DNA of 46,123 nucleotides from positions 1 to 46,123 of the forward strand of contig CATJIF010000092.1 of assembly GCA_949740445.1 (NCBI GenBank). Direction: 5' to 3'. Shown here in pieces: positions 1-8,427 of the stretch. The first letter of the stretch is position 1. Every line of letters begins with the position of its first letter. The stretch comes from an uncultured Peptostreptococcaceae bacterium (GTDB lineage Bacteria; Bacillota; Clostridia; Peptostreptococcales; Anaerovoracaceae). Under the pieces are notes generated by a model. That model did not search any database, had not been told where the DNA came from, and saw only the letters and a list, made by a program, of their open reading frames with translations. Made by a program: the position numbers and the translations under genes.

Positions 1-36
1 GCTTTTATCGACAGAGCGCAGAAAAGCGAAGAGCTA

Positions 37-1368
37 TCAGTACCCGTACTTCTTTCTGTATTTTAGAATCATAAAGATGGACAGCGCAAGCGCCATCAGC
101 TCCGCTGCGGGTGTCGCCATCCAGATGCCGTTTACGCCTAACACCAGCGGGAGCACAGCCATGGCAATCAGCATAAATACGAACGACCTGGAAAATGCCA
201 GGATCGCCGAAACCAGACCGTTGGACAAGGCGGTAAACATCCCGCTGGCGAAAATATTAAACCCGATAAAAAGCAGCGCAACCGTACAGATTTTATTGCC
301 GGTTACCGCCAGAGCGTGTACAGGATTGCCCGGATCAGCAAAGACCGACACCAACGGTTCTGTCAGCAGCAGAGAAGCTGCCACTGTTGCCAGGGAAATC
401 CCAGCGATCACCTTCCCGCTGAGTGCGATCAGCTTTCTCAGCTTTTCATGGTTCTGTTCTCCGTGATAGTAGCTGATCATAGGTGCCACGCCGTAGGTAT
501 ATCCCGTATACAGAGAGCTTGCAAACATCAACACGTACATGATAATCGTAACCGCCGCAACGCCATCCTCTCCGATGTAGTGCAGCATCGTCCAGTTGAA
601 CATCAGCGTAACGATTCCTGTTACCAATGCGGTGGCCATTTCCGAGCATCCGTTTGTTGCCGCACCCGCAAGAACCGAAAAGCGAAACACCGGCTTCGCA
701 AAGTGCAGAAGACTCTCTTTTCGGCTGAAAACAAAGAAACCGACGACCGCTGTTACGGAATATCCCAGCCCTGTAGCCAGCGCCGCGCCGCCGATTCCCA
801 TGCCGCATCCGGCGATGAATCCATAGTCAAGCACCATGTTCAGAACACCGCCTGTTACAGAACAGAGGAGGGACAGCGTTGCCTTTTGGCTGGCGATCAT
901 ATAAAGCGTAAAATTGTTCATCAGCAAAATCGGTACAGTAAACATCAAATACTGGCTGATGTATTCTACACAATACCCCTCCACTGCCGCGGAAAGCTCC
1001 ATTCTGGCAAACGCAAAGCCCACCGTCAAATAACCGACTGCGCACATAAAAATTCCTGCGATTACGTTTACTAAAATCAGGAATGTAAAATCCTTCCTGG
1101 CCTCTTCGCTTCTGCTCTCGCCCATCTTTTTCATAATCACCGCGCTGCCTCCGGTGGCAAGCATGGTGGAAACCGCTGTAACCAGCTGAATCACAGGCGC
1201 CGTCAGGTTGATTGCCGAAAGCGCATCCGTGCCGATGAGATTCGACACAAACAGCCCATCCACCATCGTATAAAAGGACATAAACACGGTCATGGCGATG
1301 GTTGGGACAGCGAATTTCAGGGTATTGCCCAGCGTTACAGGTTTTTTGTATTCATTTTTGTTTTCCAT
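37..1368 (-). CDS. MATE family multidrug/toxin efflux transporter
   Basis: A 443-residue, strongly hydrophobic protein with about twelve membrane segments in two similar halves, the usual size and build of the MATE family. These inner-membrane antiporters export cationic or amphipathic drugs and metabolites using a Na+ or H+ gradient. The N-terminal part (KFAVPTIAMTVFMSFYTMVD, then NLIGTDALSAINLTAPV) matches the typical first two helices of clostridial MATE proteins. The ATG is preceded by GGAG at good distance. The gene is divergent from a MerR-family regulator at 1486, and the intergenic DNA carries a MerR-type promoter facing this gene, so it is probably induced by a compound recognised by that regulator. 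The substrate cannot be read from the sequence. Confidence 0.93.
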   Translation of the reverse strand: MENKNEYKKPVTLGNTLKFAVPTIAMTVFMSFYTMVDGLFVSNLIGTDALSAINLTAPVIQLVTAVSTMLATGGSAVIMKKMGESRSEEARKDFTFLILVNVIAGIFMCAVGYLTVGFAFARMELSAAVEGYCVEYISQYLMFTVPILLMNNFTLYMIASQKATLSLLCSVTGGVLNMVLDYGFIAGCGMGIGGAALATGLGYSVTAVVGFFVFSRKESLLHFAKPVFRFSVLAGAATNGCSEMATALVTGIVTLMFNWTMLHYIGEDGVAAVTIIMYVLMFASSLYTGYTYGVAPMISYYHGEQNHEKLRKLIALSGKVIAGISLATVAASLLLTEPLVSVFADPGNPVHALAVTGNKICTVALLFIGFNIFASGMFTALSNGLVSAILAFSRSFVFMLIAMAVLPLVLGVNGIWMATPAAELMALALSIFMILKYRKKYGY

Positions 1369-1401
1369 ACAACAATTCTCCGTTCTTGCTTTTTTTCTTT
1401 G

Positions 1402-1440
1402 TGTATAGTATCATAAACCGTACAGTAACTGTACGGTCAA
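1402..1440 (-). promoter_or_regulatory. MerR-type promoter and operator of the MATE gene
   Basis: On the minus strand a -35 box TTGACC (1435-1440) and a -10 box TATGAT (1410-1415) are separated by 19 bp. Between them lies a perfect dyad, ACCGTACAG (1417-1425) and CTGTACGGT (1429-1437), separated by 3 bp. An over-long 19-bp spacer filled by a dyad is the signature of promoters that MerR-family activators untwist. The adjacent MerR gene at 1486 is the obvious regulator. Boxes, spacing and dyad are read directly; the regulator assignment is inference. Confidence 0.85.
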
Positions 1441-1485
1441 CGGGATTTCATAAAAAAGCGGAAAAAATTTTAAAAGGCGGGATGT

Positions 1486-2304
1486 ATGAACCAAAAAGAC
1501 AAGCTTCTTACCATCGGCCAGTTTGCGGCCATGCACGGAATCAACAAAAAAACGCTGATGTGGTACGACGAAATCGGGTTGCTGAAGCCGGCTGCGGTCA
1601 ATCCCGAAAACGGATACCGCTGCTACAGCTACCATCAGAGCCCTGTTTTAGAAACCATCCTCCTGCTGCGGGAGCTGGATGTATCCGTCGCTGAAATACA
1701 GGACTTTATGAAGCATCGCTCCGCCAGCAGCCTGCAACGCCTTTTGGAGCGAAAAACCGCAGAGCTCGACCGGAAGCTCGCCCACCTGCAGGCCGTCCAG
1801 GCGACGCTGCACACCCATTATCAGAATCTGACTACCCTGTTGACAATGGATGTATCCGAAATCAGCATCGTCGAAAGAAAGGAACGCTGCCTGATTACCG
1901 TCGATATCGAAAGAGATATTTCCTTCGAAGAAGAAGTGGAGCTGATTACCGCCGAAACGGAAAAATACCAGTTAGGCCGCCTGCACGATGCTTCTTACGG
2001 CTCGATGATTTCCGTTGCCAGCCTGCAAAGCGACGACTTCGACGCCTATTCCAAGCTCTTTATTGAACTCCCTTTTCTTCCCTGTCAAACTGGGCTGCAC
2101 ATCACACCCGGCGGCAGCTATCTGCGGGCCTTTCACAGAGGCGGCTGGGAACAGATTTCCCTGCGGTATCGAGAAATCCTCCGTTATGCCCGGGAGCACA
2201 GTCTGATGCTTTATGGGTTTTCCTACGAAATGGGAATCAACGAAACTGTCATCGACCGGGTGGAGGATTACATTGTTCAGATTGAAATTCCTATCCGCGG
2301 ATAA
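1486..2304 (+). CDS. MerR family transcriptional activator with effector-binding domain
   Basis: A 272-residue regulator. Residues 5-75 form the MerR winged helix (TIGQFAAMHGINKKTLMWYDEIGLLKP, then NGYRCYSYHQ). Residues 80-120 form the dimerising helix. Residues 125-270 look like a GyrI/BmrR-type effector domain, which in the family binds bulky cationic drugs. The start has AAAAGGCGGG upstream. It is transcribed away from the MATE exporter and probably activates it through the dyad at 1417-1437, which also lies upstream of its own gene and so could mediate autoregulation. The ligand is unknown; pairing with an exporter suggests drug or toxin sensing. Confidence 0.9.
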   Translation: MNQKDKLLTIGQFAAMHGINKKTLMWYDEIGLLKPAAVNPENGYRCYSYHQSPVLETILLLRELDVSVAEIQDFMKHRSASSLQRLLERKTAELDRKLAHLQAVQATLHTHYQNLTTLLTMDVSEISIVERKERCLITVDIERDISFEEEVELITAETEKYQLGRLHDASYGSMISVASLQSDDFDAYSKLFIELPFLPCQTGLHITPGGSYLRAFHRGGWEQISLRYREILRYAREHSLMLYGFSYEMGINETVIDRVEDYIVQIEIPIRG

Positions 2305-2339
2305 CGCTGCCGGAAATAAAAAAGGCAGCTGATGTTCCA

Positions 2340-2816
2340 TTACGGTAAATCGCTGCCAAGAGATTTGATCCAAAAACTGCCTGTATGCTCTTTCGCCTGC
2401 ACTATGACTTCGTATGTTCCCAAAGAATTGATACGGATCTCAAAAGTTTCCGTTTGAATGCTTTCTTCACGGAAGACCGTTTCTTTATCTTCGCTTCTTA
2501 TTTCCATATCCAGAGTTCCGCTCTCTGTAACGCAGGCGATGGATACTGTCGTCGGATTCGATATTTCAATGGAAAAGGAAAGATTTTCAGCCGTTGTATT
2601 TTCATTTTTTCTGCCGATGCCTTCGGGCCAGCTGCCCTCGACAACGGGTTCGATTTCCATCAGCGACGGTTTGTTCTCCATTTCAGGCAGTCCGTTTTCC
2701 ATTCCCGATAATTCGTTTTCTACGGCATCTGTACCATCTGGCGCAAAAATCTCATCGGATGCGCAGCCTGCAAACAGAACACACAGGCAGCATATGGATA
2801 GCAGTATTTTTTTCAT
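2340..2816 (-). CDS. Small predicted lipoprotein, function unknown
   Basis: A 158-residue protein beginning MKKILLSICCLCVLFAGC, a lipoprotein signal peptide with lipobox FAGC, so it should be anchored to the outer face of the membrane through Cys18. Residues 30-65 are an acidic, low-complexity linker with repeated Met-Glu-Asn units (MENGLPEMENKPSLMEIEP). Residues 75-155 alternate polar and hydrophobic residues like a small beta-sandwich (SFSIEISNPTTVSIACV, TFEIRINSLGTYEVIVQAKE). I do not recognise the family. It is convergent with the MerR gene. Only 4 bp upstream lies the stop codon of an open stretch lacking a start (2821-2910), possibly the remains of an upstream partner gene. Confidence 0.75.
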   Translation of the reverse strand: MKKILLSICCLCVLFAGCASDEIFAPDGTDAVENELSGMENGLPEMENKPSLMEIEPVVEGSWPEGIGRKNENTTAENLSFSIEISNPTTVSIACVTESGTLDMEIRSEDKETVFREESIQTETFEIRINSLGTYEVIVQAKEHTGSFWIKSLGSDLP

Positions 2817-3112
2817 AGCGTTATTCTACCCCTTTCAATTTCTGTATCGCTTCTTCTTTGGTCGATACAAAGAAAATCTCCCTGCCGCAGTTGAATTCGA
2901 CCTCCCAAGTCTAAATTTACAGTACAAATTTATATTAAGTGTTAATTTAATACGAATTGCGTCCGATTGTCAAGATAAATTTTAAGTATTTAAATAGACT
3001 TGACGGCCGTATAAAACCATGCTACGCTAACCTAAATTCTGCAATTTCCGCAAGCGCGCTCAAATGCGCGGCCTGTCTTACAGCCAGGTTTTAAAAAACA
3101 GGAGGAGCTCTT
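2817..3112. promoter_or_regulatory. AT-rich intergenic region with divergent promoters
   Basis: The region separates the lipoprotein (leftward) from the LysR gene (rightward). Rightward, TTGACG (3000-3005) and TACGCT (3023-3028) are 17 bp apart and could drive the LysR gene. Leftward, TTGACA (2968-2973) is followed at 17 bp by TTAAAT (2945-2950) or at 15 bp by TATTAA, which could drive the lipoprotein. The central 2910-3000 stretch is markedly AT-rich. LysR proteins often repress their own promoter from such DNA; no clear T-N11-A dyad stood out. Confidence 0.4.
2821..2910 (-). pseudogene. Possible 3' remnant of a gene upstream of the lipoprotein
   Basis: On the minus strand a 29-codon open stretch runs from just after a TAG (2911-2913) to a TAA at 2821-2823, four bases before the lipoprotein ATG. 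It ends STKEEAIQKLKGVE and has the amphipathic composition of a genuine protein C terminus, but no ATG, GTG or TTG occurs in frame. The lipoprotein ribosome binding site (AAAGGGG) lies inside it, as is common when cistrons are tightly packed. It may be the tail of a lost upstream gene, or chance. Confidence 0.3.
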
Positions 3113-3991
3113 ATGGAACTGCGCGTACTTCAATACTTTTTGGCCGTTGCCAGAGAACAGAGCCTTTCGGGCGCTGCTGAATCTCTTCACCTTTCGCAGC
3201 CCACGCTCTCCCGCCAGCTCAAGGATCTGGAGCAAGAGCTGGGAAAGCAGCTGTTTTTCCGCGGAAACCGCGGCATCACCCTGACGGAAGAAGGCATGCT
3301 TCTCCGCAAGCGGGCGGAGGAAATCCTCGAGCTGGTAAAAAAAACTGAGAGCGAAATTTCACTCTCGGATGATGCCATCGCAGGCGATGTTTACATCGGC
3401 GCCGGCGAATCCGATCTCAACCGTCTGATCGCCAAAGCCGCTTTTGAACTGAAGAAAACCTGCCCCGATATCCGCTATCACATCGCCAGCGGCAATGCGG
3501 TTTTTGTGATGGAGCAACTCGACAAGGGGCTGATTGATTTTGGACTTGTCTACGGCCCGGTGGATCATACGAGATACCACTCCATCAAAATCCCTGCCGC
3601 AGATACATTCGGCGTTCTCATGCGAAAGGATTCTCGGCTTGCCGCCAAGGAATACATTACGGCGGAGGATTTGCTGGATCAGCCGCTGATCGTCTCCCGC
3701 CAGGAGGAACGGGATGGCTTTCCGATTCTTGCGCGCATTGCACCGGATATCTCCCGGCTGCATGTAGTCGCCACATATACGCTGCTGTTCAATGCTTCCC
3801 TGCTGGTCGAGGAAGGCTTAGGCTATGCCATTGGCTTCGATAAGCTCATCAACACAGCGGGCGACAGCCGCCTGTGCTTCCGCCCGCTGTATCCTGTCAT
3901 CGAAACATCGCCCAGCATCGTATGGAAAAAATACCATACCATGAGCAAAGCGGCGGAAAAATTTCTTAAGCAAATACAGAGGCTGCTTTAA
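3113..3991 (+). CDS. LysR family transcriptional regulator
   Basis: A 292-residue protein with the classic LysR N-terminal helix-turn-helix (residues 1-60: MELRVLQYFLAVAREQSLSG, then LHLSQPTLSRQLKDLEQELG, GITLTEEG) and a C-terminal periplasmic-binding-protein-like effector domain (about 90-290). Length and layout are normal. The ATG has AGGAGG upstream. The neighbouring genes are a lipoprotein (divergent) and the convergent end of a long operon, so the target is not obvious; the divergent lipoprotein or a distant locus are the options. The effector is unknown. Confidence 0.92.
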   Translation: MELRVLQYFLAVAREQSLSGAAESLHLSQPTLSRQLKDLEQELGKQLFFRGNRGITLTEEGMLLRKRAEEILELVKKTESEISLSDDAIAGDVYIGAGESDLNRLIAKAAFELKKTCPDIRYHIASGNAVFVMEQLDKGLIDFGLVYGPVDHTRYHSIKIPAADTFGVLMRKDSRLAAKEYITAEDLLDQPLIVSRQEERDGFPILARIAPDISRLHVVATYTLLFNASLLVEEGLGYAIGFDKLINTAGDSRLCFRPLYPVIETSPSIVWKKYHTMSKAAEKFLKQIQRLL

Positions 3992-4044
3992 GGCCACCGG
4001 TGTGTCCAAACCAAAGCTGCTGGTTCCGCCCGGCACTGCACCGC

Positions 4045-5016
4045 CTATTCTCCCAGATAATACGCTTCCATTGCAGAAAGCAGCGGCGTTTTCTTTGCGC
4101 ATACTGGGCACGTATAGGTTCCAAACCAGTAGCGCAGGCGCTCCATTCCCTCTTTGTCTCTGACCAGGGCAAAGAGGTTAAACAGCCACAGCGTTACATC
4201 GTCAAATTGTTTGCCGTCCCACGGCTCCGAAGGCACCTGCGCTGCTTCTATGCGCCGGAAAGGCTCAAAATAGCCGAACTCGATCTCTTCATCGCAGTTT
4301 CCGCAGGCAGGGCAGACTGCATAGCAGGATTGGAGGCCCGAAAGAAACAGCATAAAGGCCAGCCGTTTTTCTCCTAAAATGGCTGTGGCAGCAACAGCAA
4401 ATTCCCGTCTTTGGATCGGTTTCTTTTCCCGGACATACCCCGCGTGCTCTGCTATAAAGTCGATGGTCATGGCGCGAATCTCCGCAGTAGCGTTCTGGTA
4501 GCTTTCCCACAGCTCCTCTTCCGCCGGCCGGCTGCCGCACACGTCGGTTGCCAGACAGCTTCCCGCAGCTAAAATGCACCGAAATACCCACTCGATATCC
4601 TCTTCTTGTTGGCGCTTTGCCATCATCCAGGCAAGATACGGCAGCGCCAGCCACGTTGCGTGGTAAAAGCTCATCTGATGCCACAGATTTTCGCAGAGAT
4701 TGTCGAAAGCGAGCTCATAATTCGTCTTCGAAGCGGCTTCCAGGCGGCGCAGCTTGAATGTCTGCGGAGCTTTTTCCTGGTCGCCTGCCAGAATTGCGAG
4801 ATACTCGCTCACATTGCCGTAAGCGCCTCTGTATACCTCCCACAGGGGCGAATTTAGATCCTGAAGCGCATAAAGGTGCTCTCCCTGGCTTCGCTCGGCT
4901 GCTTGAAATGGTACATCTTGAAATGCTGCACCAAAGCCGGCCGGCTGTGCTCCTTCCTTCGTTTCTTCCTTTTTTCCGAATCGCGTCAGGTCGATTGTAA
5001 TTTTTTCTGGTTTCAT
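4045..5016 (-). CDS. Uncharacterised protein with paired CPxC metal-binding motifs
   Basis: A 323-residue soluble protein that I cannot assign to a named family. Residues 60-230 are mostly helical and rich in Trp, Leu and Ala. The C-terminal third has two Cys pairs, CPACGNC (235-241) and CPVC (303-306), each placed like half of a four-cysteine zinc site; between them is an aromatic/acidic stretch (EIEFGYFEPFRRIE). The tail ends MEAYYLGE. It is the last gene of the leftward train glgB...MATE-panE-nudix and lies 71 bp after the NUDIX gene, so it is probably co-transcribed with it. No signal peptide or membrane segment is visible. A cytoplasmic zinc-binding protein is the most that can be said. 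Confidence 0.7.
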   Translation of the reverse strand: MKPEKITIDLTRFGKKEETKEGAQPAGFGAAFQDVPFQAAERSQGEHLYALQDLNSPLWEVYRGAYGNVSEYLAILAGDQEKAPQTFKLRRLEAASKTNYELAFDNLCENLWHQMSFYHATWLALPYLAWMMAKRQQEEDIEWVFRCILAAGSCLATDVCGSRPAEEELWESYQNATAEIRAMTIDFIAEHAGYVREKKPIQRREFAVAATAILGEKRLAFMLFLSGLQSCYAVCPACGNCDEEIEFGYFEPFRRIEAAQVPSEPWDGKQFDDVTLWLFNLFALVRDKEGMERLRYWFGTYTCPVCAKKTPLLSAMEAYYLGE

Positions 5017-5087
5017 AATCCCTCTTCTACAGCGCGCCTACAAAGAGATGGATCTTCTTCATCGCAAAGTTTTCTCCGCGCTTGCAC

Positions 5088-6008
5088 CTACCGGTACAAC
5101 TTTCCACAAAAAAACTGCTCCTGAAAATAGATGCTTCCTAAAATAAAATCATCGGAATATTCCTGTCCACGGGCAGAAACAATCCACTTGTCTTCCACAT
5201 CGTCGTAGCGGTGAAATACGGCGATCACCCGCCCTGTAAAGGCCTCCACAGGGCCATCTGCGCCCAGAAGGTAAACATCCTGCTCTTTGCCGTCGCCACC
5301 AGTTATGCCATCTACATACCCGTAATTTACCGGATACACGATATCCGAGTACCGGGGATGGCGCGAACCCATGGGCCGGTCGATGTATCCGGAAACCGTA
5401 GCCCCAAGCACATGGCTATAATCGGGAGCTTCCTTTGGGGCATGGACTGCGCAGAAAAAGTAGCCCAAGGTGGGGACAAAGAATCCTTCATCCCACAGCT
5501 GCCGGATTTCTTCCGCGTCCATCCACTGGCACTGCAAAACTTCGCCAGAATCAGTATTTTTTAGCTTCGGTTCCCCGTCGTACTCAAACAGCCATACATC
5601 TGCGATGTCCTGAAACCGCCTTCCGTCCATATCTCCGCGGACCTTAGAAAACAGAAGCCTTCCCTGCTGCGGCAAAAGCTCGATACCGATTTCTTCTCTG
5701 ACTTCCCGCAGGGCGCCTTCTATGCTGCTTTCGCCCCGCAGTACCGAACCGCCCACGCATTCCCACAGCAGCGGAAACACCGGCCGGCTTTCGGTCCGCT
5801 GGGAAATTAAAAATTCACCTCTTTTATTTTTGATCCACACGTGAACCACGAGATGAAAATACCCTTCGGGAATCTCCTCTCCGCGCACATGGGTTCTGCC
5901 CACAGGCCGGCGGTACTTGTCGTACAGATCCCACAGCTCCGGCCCGCCTGCTGTTTTTTCTGCGTTTGTTTTTCCTACATCCGCTTTTAAGCCGCTCATT
6001 TCTGCCAT
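5088..6008 (-). CDS. NUDIX hydrolase fused to an inorganic-pyrophosphatase-like domain
   Basis: A 306-residue two-domain protein. Residues 24-190 are a NUDIX domain of the group that begins ELWDLYDKYRRPVGRTHVRG; its NUDIX box is complete (G87, E93, then REVREEIG at 101-108). Residues 200-300 resemble the small pyrophosphatase-like proteins of Clostridia, with YPVNYGYVDG (225-234), DGKEQDVYLLG (239-249) and the acidic DDVEDKW (269-275). Compared with the E. coli PPase pattern DGDxxD the middle Asp is Lys241, so catalysis by the second domain is uncertain. A fused enzyme could hydrolyse a nucleoside diphosphate derivative and then the released pyrophosphate. Its start overlaps the end of the PanE-like gene (another possible ATG at 5999 gives an ATGA overlap), indicating translational coupling. 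Confidence 0.85.
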   Translation of the reverse strand: MAEMSGLKADVGKTNAEKTAGGPELWDLYDKYRRPVGRTHVRGEEIPEGYFHLVVHVWIKNKRGEFLISQRTESRPVFPLLWECVGGSVLRGESSIEGALREVREEIGIELLPQQGRLLFSKVRGDMDGRRFQDIADVWLFEYDGEPKLKNTDSGEVLQCQWMDAEEIRQLWDEGFFVPTLGYFFCAVHAPKEAPDYSHVLGATVSGYIDRPMGSRHPRYSDIVYPVNYGYVDGITGGDGKEQDVYLLGADGPVEAFTGRVIAVFHRYDDVEDKWIVSARGQEYSDDFILGSIYFQEQFFCGKLYR

Positions 6009-6946
6009 CCCAGCCGCTCTTGCAGCAGCTTTGCCACCGTCTCGTACTGCGGCATGTCTACCTGATAGCGCTGCCCCAGACGGACGACCTCATAGACAAG
6101 CCCGTCCACCTCCGACTGCCGCCCGCCTCGGATGTCTCTGTGCATGGATGCTGTGGCCGTCGGCGAGAGCTCGTCTAAAATTTTCAGATTGACCGCCTCG
6201 ATGTCGTCGGGAAGCCCGACCTGCATGGCGCGGGACAGCGCCTTCATCTCGCCGATCAGCGATACGAACAGCTGACGCAGGGACCCCGGTTTCTGAAGCT
6301 CCGCCGCAAAGACATCGTAGGCGGCGCAGATCGCTGCCATGGGCGACACGAAGGAGAATTTTATCAGCGCATCCGTTTCGATCTGATGGGACAGCACCGG
6401 CAGAATGCCGGCCGCGGACAAATCCCGGGCTGCCGCTTCCAGCACTGGAAGCACCCGCTGCACTGTCGGCTTTGATGCATCGCGCCGAAGGCCGAACACC
6501 ACGCGGAAGATCCGTCCGGACATTAAAATTTTGCCCGGCGCCTTGATTTCTGAGGCGATGTAAATACAGCCATCCAAAACCGCGGTCTGCAAAAGCTCCT
6601 CCTGAAGCCTGCGACCGGTTCCGTATAAATTCAATAGGGGAATGACTGCCGTGTGTTCGTCAGCACAGCGCTGCAGCAGAGGCACGGCCTCCGAAAGCGA
6701 ATAGCCTTTCACGCAGACGAAAACCACATCGGGCCGCCCCTCGTATTCCTCCGCTGTATAAGCGGGAATATCGACGGAAAAAGTTTCGTCCACCGTTGTT
6801 ACGGAAAGCCCGCGCTCCCGTATGCGCGCAAGGTGCTCTCCCCGGGCGATGAGCGTTACATCCTTTCCTGCCCTCGCTAAAAAGCCGCCAAGGCCGCCAC
6901 CCGTTCCGCCAGCGCCCACAATCAGATACTTTAATGTTTGCTCCAT
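5996..6946 (-). CDS. panE: Ketopantoate reductase family protein (PanE/ApbA-like)
   Basis: A 316-residue NADP-dependent reductase. In the family 2-dehydropantoate is reduced to pantoate for CoA synthesis. The Rossmann motif GAGGTGGGLGGFLARAG lies at the N terminus, followed by a C-terminal all-helical domain containing IKFSFVSPMAAICAAYDV (expected catalytic Lys) and RGGRQSEVDGL (expected Glu). I chose the ATG at 6946 because AGAGGGAG precedes it; the frame stays open upstream only to a TTG. It lies 44 bp after a MATE gene and overlaps the NUDIX fusion gene. No panB, panC or panD is near, and many PanE paralogues act on other 2-keto acids, so the substrate is not certain. Confidence 0.82.
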   Translation of the reverse strand: MEQTLKYLIVGAGGTGGGLGGFLARAGKDVTLIARGEHLARIRERGLSVTTVDETFSVDIPAYTAEEYEGRPDVVFVCVKGYSLSEAVPLLQRCADEHTAVIPLLNLYGTGRRLQEELLQTAVLDGCIYIASEIKAPGKILMSGRIFRVVFGLRRDASKPTVQRVLPVLEAAARDLSAAGILPVLSHQIETDALIKFSFVSPMAAICAAYDVFAAELQKPGSLRQLFVSLIGEMKALSRAMQVGLPDDIEAVNLKILDELSPTATASMHRDIRGGRQSEVDGLVYEVVRLGQRYQVDMPQYETVAKLLQERLGWQK

Positions 6947-6990
6947 ACCATACGCTCCCTCTATATTCTCTATCGCCAAAATGCCCGGCG

Positions 6991-8388
6991 CTATTCGTGC
7001 AGAAATTCGTGATGGCGCAGCCGCGCTTCCCAGCTTCCCCGATGAAAGCGCAATGCCATCAACACGCCGCGGATTACCAGATCCATCGCCATGGCATACC
7101 AGGCGCCTGGCAGGCCCAGGTTCAGCACTTTAACAAAGAGCAGCGCTGCAGGTAGCCGGATGCCCCACATGGAGACCAGGCTGACGAAAAAGGGCTGCTT
7201 TGTATCTCCCGCGCCCCGCAAGGCCCCTGTATAGACGCTGGCTGAGGCAGAAAAGACCTCTGCCACCGCCATAATTCGAAGCGCCGCAGCCCCCTCGCGA
7301 ACTACCTCTGCCGAAGGGGTAAATAGCCCGATGAGAAATTCCGCACCGAAATATAAAAGCGCCGAAAAACCGGCAATGCAGATGGCGCACAGATAAAACG
7401 TAGTCCGTCCGCTTTCTCTTGCACCTTTGTAGTCCTTTGCTCCCACGTACTGCCCCACCAGCGTGGTGGCGGCGATCTGAAAGCCGAAAGCAGGCATATA
7501 GGCGATGGATTCAGCGGTATTGGCAAGCTGATGCGCTGCAAGGCAGGCCGTCCCTAGCCCGCTGACCACGCGGAAATAGACGATCTGACCGCCGGAAATG
7601 GACAGGCGCTCCAGGGCCGAAGGCACGCCGATTCTCAGAATTTCCTGAGTGAGAGCCCGATTCGGCGCAAGGCCGGACAGTGTCAGCCGCACCACGGGCT
7701 GGCGCAGCATAACCATGATAATCAGAGCACCGGCAAGCACCCGGGAAAGCGTGGTAGAAATGGCCGCGCCGTCGATACCCCATCCGGCGCCCCACATATG
7801 TATGGTGGTTCCTCCCACCGAAATATCCCGGCTGGGAAAGATCAGCAGGAAATTGCCAGCTACATTGCATATATTCGTAAGGATATTTAAAAACATGGGC
7901 GTTTTGGTATCCCCTGCTCCCCGTAGGATGCCGTTAAATACGATGGTGATAAAGCTGAAGGGCATTCCCAGGGCAATGATTCTCATGTAAGAAATCGAAG
8001 AATCCACAATATCCGGCTCTGCTCCCATCCAGCTGGGAATATACGCGCTTAGAAGCAGAAGCCCGGCGGTTACTGCAACGGAAAAGCAGCAGACAGCCAA
8101 AAACGCCTGATCGGTCAGCTTTCCTGCCTTTTCGTTGTTTCCGGCTCCGATGCTCTGGGCCACCGCAACCGTGCCACCCACGCTCACCGCTAAAATCGTA
8201 GCGTTAAATAGCCACGTGACCGGCGAATTGACCGCGACTGCTGCTGTGGCCAGCGGGCCCATCGTACCGACCATGGCCGTATCCATATATTCCACCATGG
8301 ACAACAGCAAATTCTCTAAAATCGACGGGACGGCGAGCTTTAAAACCCGCCGTCGCATACTCATATTCAGCGTTGCATTTACCTCCAT
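6991..8388 (-). CDS. MATE family efflux transporter
   Basis: A 465-residue membrane protein with about twelve helices. Family-typical segments are KLAVPSILENLLLSMVEYMD, GPLATAAVAVNSPVTWL, LRGAGDTKTPMFLNI and, in the second half, ALRGAGDTKQPFFVS; the two RGAGDT motifs mark the internal duplication. It is not close to the MATE protein at 37-1368, being of the NorM/DinF-like branch. It exports an unknown substrate by Na+ or H+ antiport. It lies 39 bp downstream of the GH13 gene and 44 bp upstream of the PanE-like gene, so it is inside the leftward operon that starts with glycogen genes. Confidence 0.92.
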   Translation of the reverse strand: MEVNATLNMSMRRRVLKLAVPSILENLLLSMVEYMDTAMVGTMGPLATAAVAVNSPVTWLFNATILAVSVGGTVAVAQSIGAGNNEKAGKLTDQAFLAVCCFSVAVTAGLLLLSAYIPSWMGAEPDIVDSSISYMRIIALGMPFSFITIVFNGILRGAGDTKTPMFLNILTNICNVAGNFLLIFPSRDISVGGTTIHMWGAGWGIDGAAISTTLSRVLAGALIIMVMLRQPVVRLTLSGLAPNRALTQEILRIGVPSALERLSISGGQIVYFRVVSGLGTACLAAHQLANTAESIAYMPAFGFQIAATTLVGQYVGAKDYKGARESGRTTFYLCAICIAGFSALLYFGAEFLIGLFTPSAEVVREGAAALRIMAVAEVFSASASVYTGALRGAGDTKQPFFVSLVSMWGIRLPAALLFVKVLNLGLPGAWYAMAMDLVIRGVLMALRFHRGSWEARLRHHEFLHE

Positions 8389-8427
8389 GCCCCGTCACCC
8401 CCGCAATCGTTTACTCTACACCTGTTT

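Noticed and set aside
2306-2329. GCTGCC/GGCAGC hairpin between the MerR and lipoprotein genes as a terminator
   Set aside because: The T or A run lies inside the loop rather than after the stem, so it is not a convincing terminator on either strand.
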